DNA of 14,028 nucleotides from an uncultured bacterium (lineage in GTDB: Bacteria > Cyanobacteriota > Vampirovibrionia > Gastranaerophilales > Gastranaerophilaceae). Where the stretch lies: the NCBI GenBank assembly GCA_945833895.1, contig CAMAGQ010000035.1, positions 1 through 14,028 on the forward strand, in the 5' to 3' direction. This document shows, piece after piece, positions 5,613 through 11,768 of this stretch (its first letter is position 1; each line of letters begins with the position of its first letter). Made by a program: the position numbers and the translations under genes. The notes below the pieces were generated by a model. It was not told the origin of the DNA and searched no databases. It worked only from the letters and a program-made list of their open reading frames with translations.

Positions 5613-5667
5613 TGCGAGTTTTAGCATTGGATAAAATCCTGAAATAGGATTTAGTCTGCCTGCTAAA

Positions 5668-6873
5668 TTATAATGATTTATTCTGCAAACTTTTCACTGC
5701 TCTTGGTAAAATTCCGAGGCAGTACGAGATTGTAATGCCGTAGTTTGTTATCGGAATGCCTGCATTATTTGCCAGTAAAATTCGGGAAAGAACTTCTTTG
5801 CGGTTTGTCATGCACGCTCCGCAGTGGATAATCAGTTTGTAGTCTTGAATTTCAGGGAAATCATGTCCTGAAAAGTTTTCAATAACCAAATCCTTGCCTA
5901 TTTTTTGTTTTAACAACCGTGGAATTTTTACCCTGCCGATATCGTCTTCAACAGGGTGGTGAGTGCAACTTTCAAGGATAAGAACCTTGTCGCCGTCCTG
6001 CAAATTGTCAATTGCCTTTACGCCATTTATAAAAGCGTTCAAATCACCTTTTAACCTCGCAAAAAGAATAGAAAACGACGTCAGCGGAATTGCCTCGGGA
6101 ACGATTTCAGAAACCTTTTTGAAGGCTTGCGAATCGGTCACAACAAGTGCAGGTGGAACTTTCATATTATCAAGAGCCTCTTTTAGTTCACTTTCCTTGA
6201 CAACGACGCTAATACAGTTGTTATCAAGAAGTTCACGCAAAGTCTGAACCTGCGGAAGAATTATTCTGCCTTTCGGGGCTTCCTTATCAATCGGAATTAC
6301 AAGAACAACGGTGCTTTTAGCCGAAACTAAATCACTCACGATTTGCGGTGAATTGATAAAATCCTCTGGTAAAAGGCTTACAAGCAATTTTTTAAAATTG
6401 AAAACGAAATTTTCATCACTTAAAACAGAAGTAATAAGGTAGTTTTTCGTGTAATTTTCGATTTCCGTAAGCGAATTTGTGCTAATCGAGCCGATATCCG
6501 ATTTGTTTATTACAACGCAATAAGGAATATTCAACTCGGTAAATTTTTCAATAAGATTTTTTTCATAGTCGGTAATCCCGTCGTAATCGCAAATCAAAAT
6601 TGCAACATCGGTGCGATTAAGAATGCTCAAAGTCTTTTTAATACGCTCAGAACCGAGAGTTGAAGAATCGTCAACTCCGGCAGTATCAAGAAAATTAATA
6701 GGTCCAATCGGCAAAAGTTCCATTGATTTTTCGACAATATCGGTTGTTGTTCCCGCAATATCTGATACGATTGAAATATTTTGTCCTGTGATTCTGTTCA
6801 AAAACGATGATTTTCCGACATTCATTCTGCCGAAAACTCCAATATGTAAACGCAGTGATTTTAAAGTTCTCAT
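5668..6873 (-). CDS. hydF: [FeFe]-hydrogenase H-cluster maturation GTPase HydF
   Basis: HydF is the GTPase scaffold on which the HydE and HydG products assemble the 2Fe precursor that is delivered to [FeFe]-hydrogenase; cytoplasmic. The 401 residues show the three expected parts. The N-terminal GTPase domain has a P-loop GRMNVGKS (15-22), switch GTTTD (41-45), DTAG (63-66) and NKSD (123-126). A middle dimerisation domain follows. The C-terminal cluster domain carries C303-x-H305 and, exactly 44 residues later, H350-C351-x2-C354 (HCGAC), matching the family pattern CxH-x44-53-HCxxC. Length is normal. GAGGTG lies just upstream of the ATG. It follows rpsO, but a strong terminator separates them. 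hydE, hydG and the hydrogenase are not in the window. The presence of hydF implies an anaerobe that evolves or consumes H2. Confidence 0.95.
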   Translation of the reverse strand: MRTLKSLRLHIGVFGRMNVGKSSFLNRITGQNISIVSDIAGTTTDIVEKSMELLPIGPINFLDTAGVDDSSTLGSERIKKTLSILNRTDVAILICDYDGITDYEKNLIEKFTELNIPYCVVINKSDIGSISTNSLTEIENYTKNYLITSVLSDENFVFNFKKLLVSLLPEDFINSPQIVSDLVSAKSTVVLVIPIDKEAPKGRIILPQVQTLRELLDNNCISVVVKESELKEALDNMKVPPALVVTDSQAFKKVSEIVPEAIPLTSFSILFARLKGDLNAFINGVKAIDNLQDGDKVLILESCTHHPVEDDIGRVKIPRLLKQKIGKDLVIENFSGHDFPEIQDYKLIIHCGACMTNRKEVLSRILLANNAGIPITNYGITISYCLGILPRAVKSLQNKSL

Positions 6874-6887
6874 AACACCTCATTACT

Positions 6888-6916
6888 AAAAAAGACCGAC
6901 CAATTGGTCGGTCTTT
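6888..6916 (-). terminator. Strong intrinsic terminator of rpsO, just upstream of hydF
   Basis: A perfect palindrome spans 6891-6916 (AAAGACCGACC, AATT centre, GGTCGGTCTTT). On the minus strand it is followed by an uninterrupted run of six T (6893-6888). It lies 16 nt past the rpsO stop and ends 14 nt before the hydF start codon, so hydF transcription from the rpsO promoter would need read-through. Confidence 0.9.
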
Positions 6917-6932
6917 GCAAAAGTATTTCAGA

Positions 6933-7202
6933 TTAACCTCTGATACCTAATTTCTTAATTAATTCTCTGTATTCGTCAAGATTTTGAGTTTTGATGTAAG
7001 CAAGTAATCTTTTTCTTTTACCTACCATCATTAAAAGACCTCTTTTTGTAGCGAAATCTTTTTTGTTAGATTTCAAGTGTTCTGTTAATTCAGAGATTTT
7101 TTGAGTCATCATTGCAACCTGAACTGCTGCAGAACCTGTGTCTTTTTCGTTCTTTCCGAATTCTTTAACAATTTCTTGTTTGTTTTTTAAATTAATTGAC
7201 AT
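6933..7202 (-). CDS. rpsO: 30S ribosomal protein S15
   Basis: Primary 16S rRNA-binding protein of the 30S central domain, needed for platform assembly. The 89-residue length is standard, and the family blocks are all visible: NKQEIVKEFGKNEKDTGSAAVQVA (about 7-30), the LTEHLKSNKKDFATKRGLLMMVGKRKRLLAYI segment with its conserved H-x-K and RGL-x-x-x-V-x-RR/KR-x-x-LL pattern, and the ending LIKKLGIRG. Here the usual RRR is GKRKR. AGGA lies about 10 nt before the ATG. In many bacteria rpsO is followed by pnp; here it is followed by hydF instead. Confidence 0.97.
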   Translation of the reverse strand: MSINLKNKQEIVKEFGKNEKDTGSAAVQVAMMTQKISELTEHLKSNKKDFATKRGLLMMVGKRKRLLAYIKTQNLDEYRELIKKLGIRG

Positions 7203-7224
7203 ATTAGTTTTTCCTTTTCTTGTT

Positions 7225-7286
7225 GAGTGATTATTGGCGTAAGCACTCTACAAGATGATAGTAATATGTTCAAGAAAAAAAATCAA
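7225..7286 (-). promoter_or_regulatory. rpsO promoter and leader hairpin
   Basis: On the minus strand TTGATT (7286-7281), 17-nt spacer, TACTAT (7263-7258). The predicted leader of about 50 nt contains GAGTG (7248-7244) pairing with CACTC (7229-7225). S15 represses its own mRNA in several phyla through unrelated leader structures, so this small hairpin is a candidate binding site; no specific S15 motif can be claimed. Confidence 0.45.
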
Positions 7287-7345
7287 GGGGTTATTATGGG
7301 GATATATATACAACTTTACACCGGTATTTTAAATGTTGCAATTTT

Positions 7346-7415
7346 ACCCTCTCCCGAATTTCTAAATTCACAGGCGTTCATTAAGAAATTCTCCCTTCCC
7401 CCAGAGCGGGAGGGG
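7346..7415 (-). repeat. Dispersed palindromic repeat A, copy 2 (inverted)
   Basis: Reverse complement of the element at 5389-5456: ACCCTCTCCCGAATTTCT, loop, AGAAATTCTCCCTTCCC, then a GC-rich end with GCGGGAGGGG. It lies in the spacer between rpsO and the DUF4127 gene. Confidence 0.82.
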
Positions 7416-7457
7416 ATGTGAACTAATCAAATCACAAGTTCGCCGGTTTGGCTAAGT

Positions 7458-7524
7458 TTTACCGCATCACAAAATGTATCAAAAAATGTTTCGGTAATCA
7501 GAGATTACCAAAACCTACTTTTTT
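7458..7524 (+). repeat. Dispersed palindromic repeat B, copy 2
   Basis: The segment AAAAATGTTTCGGTAATC, 3-nt loop, GATTACC, AAAACCTAC and T-run is almost identical to 2631-2675. The upstream half (ACCGCATCACAAAATGTA) aligns with two missing bases, and its 13-bp hairpin is not preserved, so this copy appears decayed at its left side. Confidence 0.75.
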
Positions 7525-7595
7525 AATCCCACAGTTACAGGCATTTTGGGTGTAGATACTATTTTCCCGCCAAATAATAAACGAATGTAAAATTT

Positions 7596-7623
7596 TTGAT
7601 TTATTTGCACGTTATCATACAAT
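7596..7623 (+). promoter_or_regulatory. Promoter placing the transcript start at the DUF4127 ATG
   Basis: TTGATT (7596-7601), 16-nt spacer, TACAAT (7618-7623, 5 of 6). The ATG at 7630 begins exactly 6 nt later, and no Shine-Dalgarno is present in ACAGTT just upstream. A leaderless mRNA is predicted. Confidence 0.55.
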
Positions 7624-7629
7624 ACAGTT

Positions 7630-8970
7630 ATGAGAATAGCATTTGTACCAATTGATAACAGACCGGTTTGTTACACATTACCGCAGATAATTTCGCAAAT
7701 CGATGATACTTTTGAACTTGAACTTCCTGATAGAACATATCTCGGGGATTTGAATAGGCAGGCAGATATTGAAAATTTGTTTGAATGGTTAAAAGGTTTG
7801 TCAAATCTTGACGGGATTGTTTTATCTTTAGATACTCTTGCTTACGGCGGTTTGATACCTTCTCGCAGGTGTCCTGAAAATTTTGACGAGATTAAAAATC
7901 GTGTCGAAAGATTAAAAAAGATTTTGGTTGATAAAAATTGCAAAATATACGCTTTTTCAAGTATTATGCGGATTTCAAACAACAATTATAACGATGAAGA
8001 AAAAGTTTACTGGGCTGAATACGGAAAAGAAATTTTTAAGTATTCGTTTAATACTCATAAAAACGGTGTAGAATTTTCGACAACTGTGCCGCAGGAAATC
8101 CTTGAGGATTACGTTGCAACAAGAAAGCGAAACTTTGAGATAAACAAGATTTATCTTGAATGGCAAAAAGAGGGCTTGATTGACACTTTAGTTTTTTCAA
8201 AAGACGATTGTGCGGAATTCGGGTTCAACGTGAAAGAGGCGAAAGAGTTGGAAAGGCTTGGTGGATATACAAAAACCGGTGCGGATGAAATTCCTTTGAG
8301 TTTGCTTTCTCGTGCAATTTCAGGCAGTATGAAGGTTTGCCCTGTGTTTTTAGAGCCTGAACATAAACATTTAATTTCTAATTACGAAGATGTAAGTATT
8401 GAAAAATCCGTACTTGGGCAGTTGGAACTTGCAGGGTGCGAAGTCGTGACAGAAAAAGATGCGGATATTTTGCTTGTGGTAAACAATTTCAAAAATAATC
8501 AGGGTGAAATTGTTATGAAAGTTGAAACAGAAGGTTTTTGTTCAAGTTTTAAAGTTCCCGATAAACCTTATATGATTGCGGATGTCAGGTTTGCGAACGG
8601 TTCTGACAACGGTTTTGTGAATGAATTGTTGTTTAAGAATAAGTTAAAGGATGAGAATTTTTACGGGTACTCCGCGTGGAATACTTCCGCAAACACTCTC
8701 GGCAGTTTGATTTGCGGAGCAAAAATGAAATTTCTTGCAAAAAAATATAATAAAAAAAGTTTTAAAAAACTTCAAATAACACGTTTTCTGGATGATTGGG
8801 CGTATCAGGCAAATGTTCGCCAAACATTATCTTCTCCTTGCGTAGATGAATTGAACACAAAAATGCAAAAATTTGAAAAAAAGATAGAAAGTGCTATAAT
8901 GGGGGATGTTAATGTGAAGTACAGTTTTCCTTGGGAAAGGTTATTCGAGGTAGAATTTGAGTTTAGTTGA
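7630..8970 (+). CDS. DUF4127 family protein, function unknown
   Basis: The 446-residue protein carries the hallmarks of the DUF4127 family: an N-terminal strand IAFVPIDNRPVCYTLP (3-18), the block LSLDTLAYGGLIPSR (65-79) with conserved Asp and Gly-Gly, a C-terminal AWNTSANTLGSLI block followed by RFLDDWAYQANVRQ. No signal peptide or membrane segment is seen, so it is probably cytoplasmic. The biochemical role of the family is not established; the conserved Asp, Arg and Asn residues would suit a hydrolase- or metal-binding-type active site, but this is inference. The gene appears leaderless and overlaps the start of mntP by 14 bp, so the two are co-transcribed and probably translationally coupled. 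Confidence 0.85.
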   Translation: MRIAFVPIDNRPVCYTLPQIISQIDDTFELELPDRTYLGDLNRQADIENLFEWLKGLSNLDGIVLSLDTLAYGGLIPSRRCPENFDEIKNRVERLKKILVDKNCKIYAFSSIMRISNNNYNDEEKVYWAEYGKEIFKYSFNTHKNGVEFSTTVPQEILEDYVATRKRNFEINKIYLEWQKEGLIDTLVFSKDDCAEFGFNVKEAKELERLGGYTKTGADEIPLSLLSRAISGSMKVCPVFLEPEHKHLISNYEDVSIEKSVLGQLELAGCEVVTEKDADILLVVNNFKNNQGEIVMKVETEGFCSSFKVPDKPYMIADVRFANGSDNGFVNELLFKNKLKDENFYGYSAWNTSANTLGSLICGAKMKFLAKKYNKKSFKKLQITRFLDDWAYQANVRQTLSSPCVDELNTKMQKFEKKIESAIMGDVNVKYSFPWERLFEVEFEFS

Positions 8971-9496
8971 GATAATTTTTTTAGCGATTGCATTAGGAAT
9001 TGATTGCTTTGTGGCATCTTTTTCTCAGGGCTTGATATTGAAACAAAACAAGACAAAGAATTCGCTTTATCTTGCTGTTACGATGGGGCTTTTCCAAGGG
9101 TTGATGCCTATTATCGGATATGTCGGAACAAACGGTTTGTATAGGTTGCTTGTGCCGCTTAGCAAGTGGATAGTTTTCGTAATTTTCTTTGCGTTAGGCT
9201 TGAAGTTCATAATAGAAGCCTTTGAAATTCAAAAAGAAGAGGCTGAGTGTATCGGGTTAAAGTGCCTGATTGGACTGGGAATTGCTACAAGTATTGATGC
9301 TCTTGTTTCAGGGGCAACGATTATGCTCACTCATACAAATTTACCGTTGGCATGCTTTGTAATCGGTATTGCTTCGTTTATTATGGCATTGGGCGGGTTT
9401 TTCATCGGAAATTACATCAAAAAAATTCATCCGAAATATCTTGCAATTGCAGGCGGTGTAATTCTGATTATCCTTGCGATTAAATCTTTGTTTTAA
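8957..9496 (+). CDS. mntP: Manganese efflux pump MntP (YebN family)
   Basis: Exports Mn2+ across the inner membrane. The 179-residue protein has about six hydrophobic segments in two three-helix repeats. Each repeat carries the conserved acidic motif: IALGIDCFVASFSQG (Asp16) and GIATSIDALVSGATIM (Asp114), the pair required for transport in the family. The cytoplasmic loop about 90-102 (EIQKEEAECIG) contains further acidic residues. The start codon is TTG at 8957, chosen because GAGG (8947-8950) lies 6 nt upstream and the reading begins directly at the first membrane helix. The start overlaps the DUF4127 gene by 14 bp. I saw no obvious manganese riboswitch upstream. Its TAA stop shares a TTAA palindrome with the stop of the convergent ABC gene. 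Confidence 0.92.
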   Translation: MSLVEIIFLAIALGIDCFVASFSQGLILKQNKTKNSLYLAVTMGLFQGLMPIIGYVGTNGLYRLLVPLSKWIVFVIFFALGLKFIIEAFEIQKEEAECIGLKCLIGLGIATSIDALVSGATIMLTHTNLPLACFVIGIASFIMALGGFFIGNYIKKIHPKYLAIAGGVILIILAIKSLF

Positions 9497-10449
9497 TTCC
9501 CCAGAAGGAAACATTCTGCGGTGTGATTTTCCGTGATATTTGTTGTTTGCGGAACTGTTTTTGTGCAGATATTCATACAGTATTCGCATCTGGGGTTGAA
9601 TTTGCACCCGTCAAGTTTTTCCGTAATTGCAGGCGGTTGACCTTTTATTGTTGAAAGTTTTGTGGTCTTGTTTGACGGTAATGAGTTTAATAATGCTTTT
9701 GAGTACGGATGTATCGGATTTCTGAAAAACTCATCAGACGGTGCTTTTTCAACAATTCGACCTGCGTACATAACGGCAATTGTATCGGCGTTTTCTTTTA
9801 CCAGTGCTAAATCGTGTGTTATCAGGATAATCGAAGTGTTTTGACGTGTTTTGATGTCGTTTAGAAGGTTCATGATTTGAGCCTGAATAGTTACATCAAG
9901 TGCTGTTGTAGGTTCGTCCGCAATAAGAAGTTCCGCATTGCAGGCAAGTGCCATTGCAATGATTGCTCTTTGCTTCATTCCGCCTGAAAATTCGTGCGGA
10001 TAATTGTTTAATCTTGATTTTGCGTTTGGAATTTGCACCATTTCAAGTGCCTCAATGGCTTTTTTCTCTGCTTGCACCCCTTGCAGATGCTGGTGTATTT
10101 TTATTATTTCAAGAAGCTGGTTGCCGACCGTGTACAACGGATTGAGGGAAGTCATCGGGTCTTGCGGAATTAGTGCAATTTTTGCCCCTCTCACGGCTTG
10201 CATTTCTTTTTGAGATTTGTTGAGCAGATTTTCTCCGTTAAAGAAAATTCCACCCGATGTAATTCGTGCGGTTTTGGGGATGAGTTGTAATATGCTCATC
10301 GCACTCATGGTTTTTCCGCAGCCTGATTCTCCGACAATTGCAAGCATATTGCCTTTTTCAACCGAAAACGAAACATCATAAAGTGCCTGATAAAAATTGT
10401 TTTCCGATTGAAATCCCAAGTTTAAATTTTTAACTTCTAATAACACCAT
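9493..10449 (-). CDS. Peptide/nickel-type ABC transporter ATP-binding protein (DppD/OppD family)
   Basis: ATPase subunit of an oligopeptide, dipeptide or nickel importer, docking on the cytoplasmic side of a two-permease complex. Motifs over 318 residues: Walker A GESGCGKT (40-47), Q-loop PQDPMTSLNPL (95-105), signature FSGGMKQR (154-161), Walker B LLIADEP (174-180), D-loop ALD (183-185) and H-loop His212. The C-terminal oligopeptide/dipeptide domain carries HPYS (247-250) and a cysteine cluster C282, C288, C291, C295, C313. This C-terminal block marks DppD/OppD rather than a general ATPase. Normally such genes sit with dppB, dppC and dppF; none is here, so the partners are elsewhere or upstream neighbours were lost. 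A strong promoter precedes it, with only about 4 nt of leader. Confidence 0.92.
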   Translation of the reverse strand: MVLLEVKNLNLGFQSENNFYQALYDVSFSVEKGNMLAIVGESGCGKTMSAMSILQLIPKTARITSGGIFFNGENLLNKSQKEMQAVRGAKIALIPQDPMTSLNPLYTVGNQLLEIIKIHQHLQGVQAEKKAIEALEMVQIPNAKSRLNNYPHEFSGGMKQRAIIAMALACNAELLIADEPTTALDVTIQAQIMNLLNDIKTRQNTSIILITHDLALVKENADTIAVMYAGRIVEKAPSDEFFRNPIHPYSKALLNSLPSNKTTKLSTIKGQPPAITEKLDGCKFNPRCEYCMNICTKTVPQTTNITENHTAECFLLGN

Positions 10450-10459
10450 GACAAATAAG

Positions 10460-10488
10460 ATTATAAAAGGTTTCCGCCTTGATGTCTA
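10460..10488 (-). promoter_or_regulatory. Promoter of the DppD-like gene
   Basis: On the minus strand TAGACA (10488-10483, 5 of 6), 17-nt spacer, perfect TATAAT (10465-10460). The transcript should start near 10453, leaving about 4 nt before the ATG and no ribosome site, so the mRNA is nearly leaderless. Confidence 0.7.
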
Positions 10489-10538
10489 TAAGTAAAGCGA
10501 TTGATATTCATCAAGAAAAGTTTTAAATGCGTGCCATG

Positions 10539-10567
10539 TTGCATTTTTGCTAACTTTTTAGTAGAAT
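10539..10567 (+). promoter_or_regulatory. Promoter of the unknown gene and yceD-rpmF-plsX-fabH cluster
   Basis: TTGCAT (10539-10544), 17-nt spacer, TAGAAT (10562-10567, 5 of 6). The predicted start near 10574 gives a 20-nt leader with AAGGAG at 10583-10588. Confidence 0.6.
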
Positions 10568-10594
10568 AAATTTGTACTGTATAAGGAGAAAATT

Positions 10595-10858
10595 ATGGCA
10601 CAACAGTTTAATCCGCAAGGAATGAACGCTCAGAATATTAAAAAAAGATATGCCGTACTGGTATTTATTAAAAGTTCCACAGCACCGCTGGTATTATATG
10701 TGAAAGATTATCAGGGCTTGTATCAGGAACTTATTGAAAGAATGCAGGCTCCGAATGCAGTTCTTATCGAAAAAGAAACTGAAGGACCCGTAAAACGTGT
10801 ATGTTTCTTGTCTAATCAGATTGCAGCAGTTGCAATTCAAGAAGAACAGTACATGTAA
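10595..10858 (+). CDS. Small conserved-looking protein, unknown function
   Basis: An 87-residue soluble protein without signal peptide, membrane helix or cysteine cluster. It has a short polar N-terminus (MAQQFNPQGMNAQNIKK), then a strand-helix-strand pattern: YAVLVFIKSS and PLVLYVKDY strands, helix QGLYQELIERMQ, then AVLIEKETEGPVKRVCFLS and a final strand IAAVAIQEEQ. This suits a small alpha/beta or PH-like fold (inference). I do not recognise a family. AAGGAG lies 6 nt before the ATG, so it is surely translated. It is the first gene of a unit with yceD 12 nt downstream, which has no good ribosome site of its own, suggesting coupling. The position suggests a link to ribosome assembly or lipid synthesis but does not prove it. 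Confidence 0.8.
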   Translation: MAQQFNPQGMNAQNIKKRYAVLVFIKSSTAPLVLYVKDYQGLYQELIERMQAPNAVLIEKETEGPVKRVCFLSNQIAAVAIQEEQYM

Positions 10859-10870
10859 TTTTGAAAAATT

Positions 10871-11374
10871 ATGGAAAAATTACTACTAATAGAAGATTTA
10901 GAAAAAGCCGAAGATAAAACACTATATTGCACCTTTGATGAAAAGATTGAAGGTATTGAATGTGTTACGCCTATTCATGCTCAATTATGTGCGAAATCTT
11001 TAGGTGATTTTATTCAAATAACAGGAAATGTTACGGGAACGGTTGAACTTGAATGTGATTTGTGTTTAGATAAATTTAACCACGATTTGGATTTTGAAAT
11101 AGACGAATTATTTTCAAAACAATCGCTGTTAGGCGAATACGACGAGTCCGGACAGGAATTTGAGATAAAAGACGGACAGTTTGTTACAGATTTGAACGGT
11201 GCAAAAGAAATTGATATTTATGACTTATTGTATCAATCTGTAATATTAAATATTCCAAATAAAAAAGTTTGTGGTATTAATTGTAAAGGAAGGCAATTTC
11301 TTTCAGAAGAAAATACCACAGATCCAAGATTGGCTGTCTTTGACGATAGCCTTATTAACCCAAAAAACAGTTAG
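10871..11374 (+). CDS. yceD: YceD/DUF177 family protein (23S rRNA accumulation protein)
   Basis: Family implicated in 23S rRNA accumulation and large-subunit biogenesis in bacteria and plastids. In 167 residues the DUF177 pattern is clear: ITGNVTGTVELECDLCLDKF with C62-x2-C65, the acidic middle block EIDIYDLLYQSVILNIP (113-129), C134-x3-C138 in CGINCKG, and the closing DPRLAVFDD (151-159). The Cys-x2-Cys and Cys-x3-Cys pairs could bind zinc. A canonical third Cys motif is missing: the usual GLC continuation reads GRQFL here. It sits 12 nt after the preceding stop and 24 nt before rpmF, the standard yceD-rpmF pairing. There is no strong Shine-Dalgarno, which suggests translational coupling to the upstream gene. 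Confidence 0.9.
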   Translation: MEKLLLIEDLEKAEDKTLYCTFDEKIEGIECVTPIHAQLCAKSLGDFIQITGNVTGTVELECDLCLDKFNHDLDFEIDELFSKQSLLGEYDESGQEFEIKDGQFVTDLNGAKEIDIYDLLYQSVILNIPNKKVCGINCKGRQFLSEENTTDPRLAVFDDSLINPKNS

Positions 11375-11398
11375 TACATAATAAAAAGGAAAGACAAA

Positions 11399-11704
11399 AT
11401 GGCAGTACCTAAGAAAAGAACAGGACATTCGGCTCAAGGAAGCAGAAGAGCTAATTGGAAAGCTACTAAGCCTGAAACAACAAAATGTCCTAATTGCGGA
11501 GCAACAGTTTTGACTCACACAGTTTGCACCGAATGCGGCACATACAAAGGTCAACCTGTAAAATTGGCTGACAAAGCAGCAGCGGCAGCAGTTGCAGAAA
11601 AACCTGCAAAAAAATCTTCAAAAGCGAAAGCAGCAAAGGTTGAAGAAACTGTAGAAGAAGTTAAAGCAGAAGAAACTTCTGAAGAAACAAAATCAGAAGA
11701 ATAG
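11399..11704 (+). CDS. rpmF: 50S ribosomal protein L32 with an extended charged C-terminal tail
   Basis: Small zinc-ribbon protein of the 50S subunit. The first 55 or so residues are canonical L32: MAVPKKRTGHSAQGSRRANW (1-20) and the ribbon C30-x2-C33 and C43-x2-C46 with GTYKG after it. Ordinary L32 is about 57-60 residues; this one is 101. Residues 58-101 form an Ala-rich, then Lys/Ser/Ala, then Val/Glu-rich tail that is probably disordered. The reading frame is intact and ends at TAG. AAGGAAAG lies about 8 nt before the ATG. A terminator-like hairpin follows before plsX. The tail is the odd part; its function is unknown. Confidence 0.95.
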   Translation: MAVPKKRTGHSAQGSRRANWKATKPETTKCPNCGATVLTHTVCTECGTYKGQPVKLADKAAAAAVAEKPAKKSSKAKAAKVEETVEEVKAEETSEETKSEE

Positions 11705-11713
11705 TTTTTAAAC

Positions 11714-11743
11714 AACCGGAAGCGGTTTTCCACTTCCGGTTTT
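11714..11743 (+). terminator. Terminator/attenuator hairpin between rpmF and plsX
   Basis: AACCGGAAG (11714-11722) pairs with CTTCCGGTT (11733-11741) around a 10-nt loop, followed by a short T-run of four. It is weak as a terminator, so it likely lowers plsX-fabH output relative to the ribosomal genes rather than ending the transcript. Confidence 0.6.
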
Positions 11744-11768
11744 AACCACACTTTGGAGAGAGAAGGAT

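Larger units (their letters stand above)
5290..5667. other. Repeat-filled spacer between convergent genes
   Basis: There is no gene in this 378-bp spacer. It holds a small AGGCT-AA-AGCCT hairpin (5334-5345) flanked by GTCATTC and ATGAC ends, repeat A (5389-5456), repeat D (5499-5547), repeat C in inverted orientation (5548-5612), and a 7-bp hairpin AAATCCT/AGGATTT (5634-5652) just past the hydF stop. No classical terminator for either flanking gene is evident. Confidence 0.65.

Noticed and set aside
7227..7421. 64-codon plus-strand frame upstream of the DUF4127 gene
   Set aside because: It covers the rpsO promoter and repeat A, which recurs in noncoding context elsewhere.
7287..7629. Manganese (yybP-ykoY) riboswitch ahead of the DUF4127-mntP unit
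   Set aside because: The predicted promoter places the transcript start at the ATG, leaving no leader, and I see no matching conserved core.
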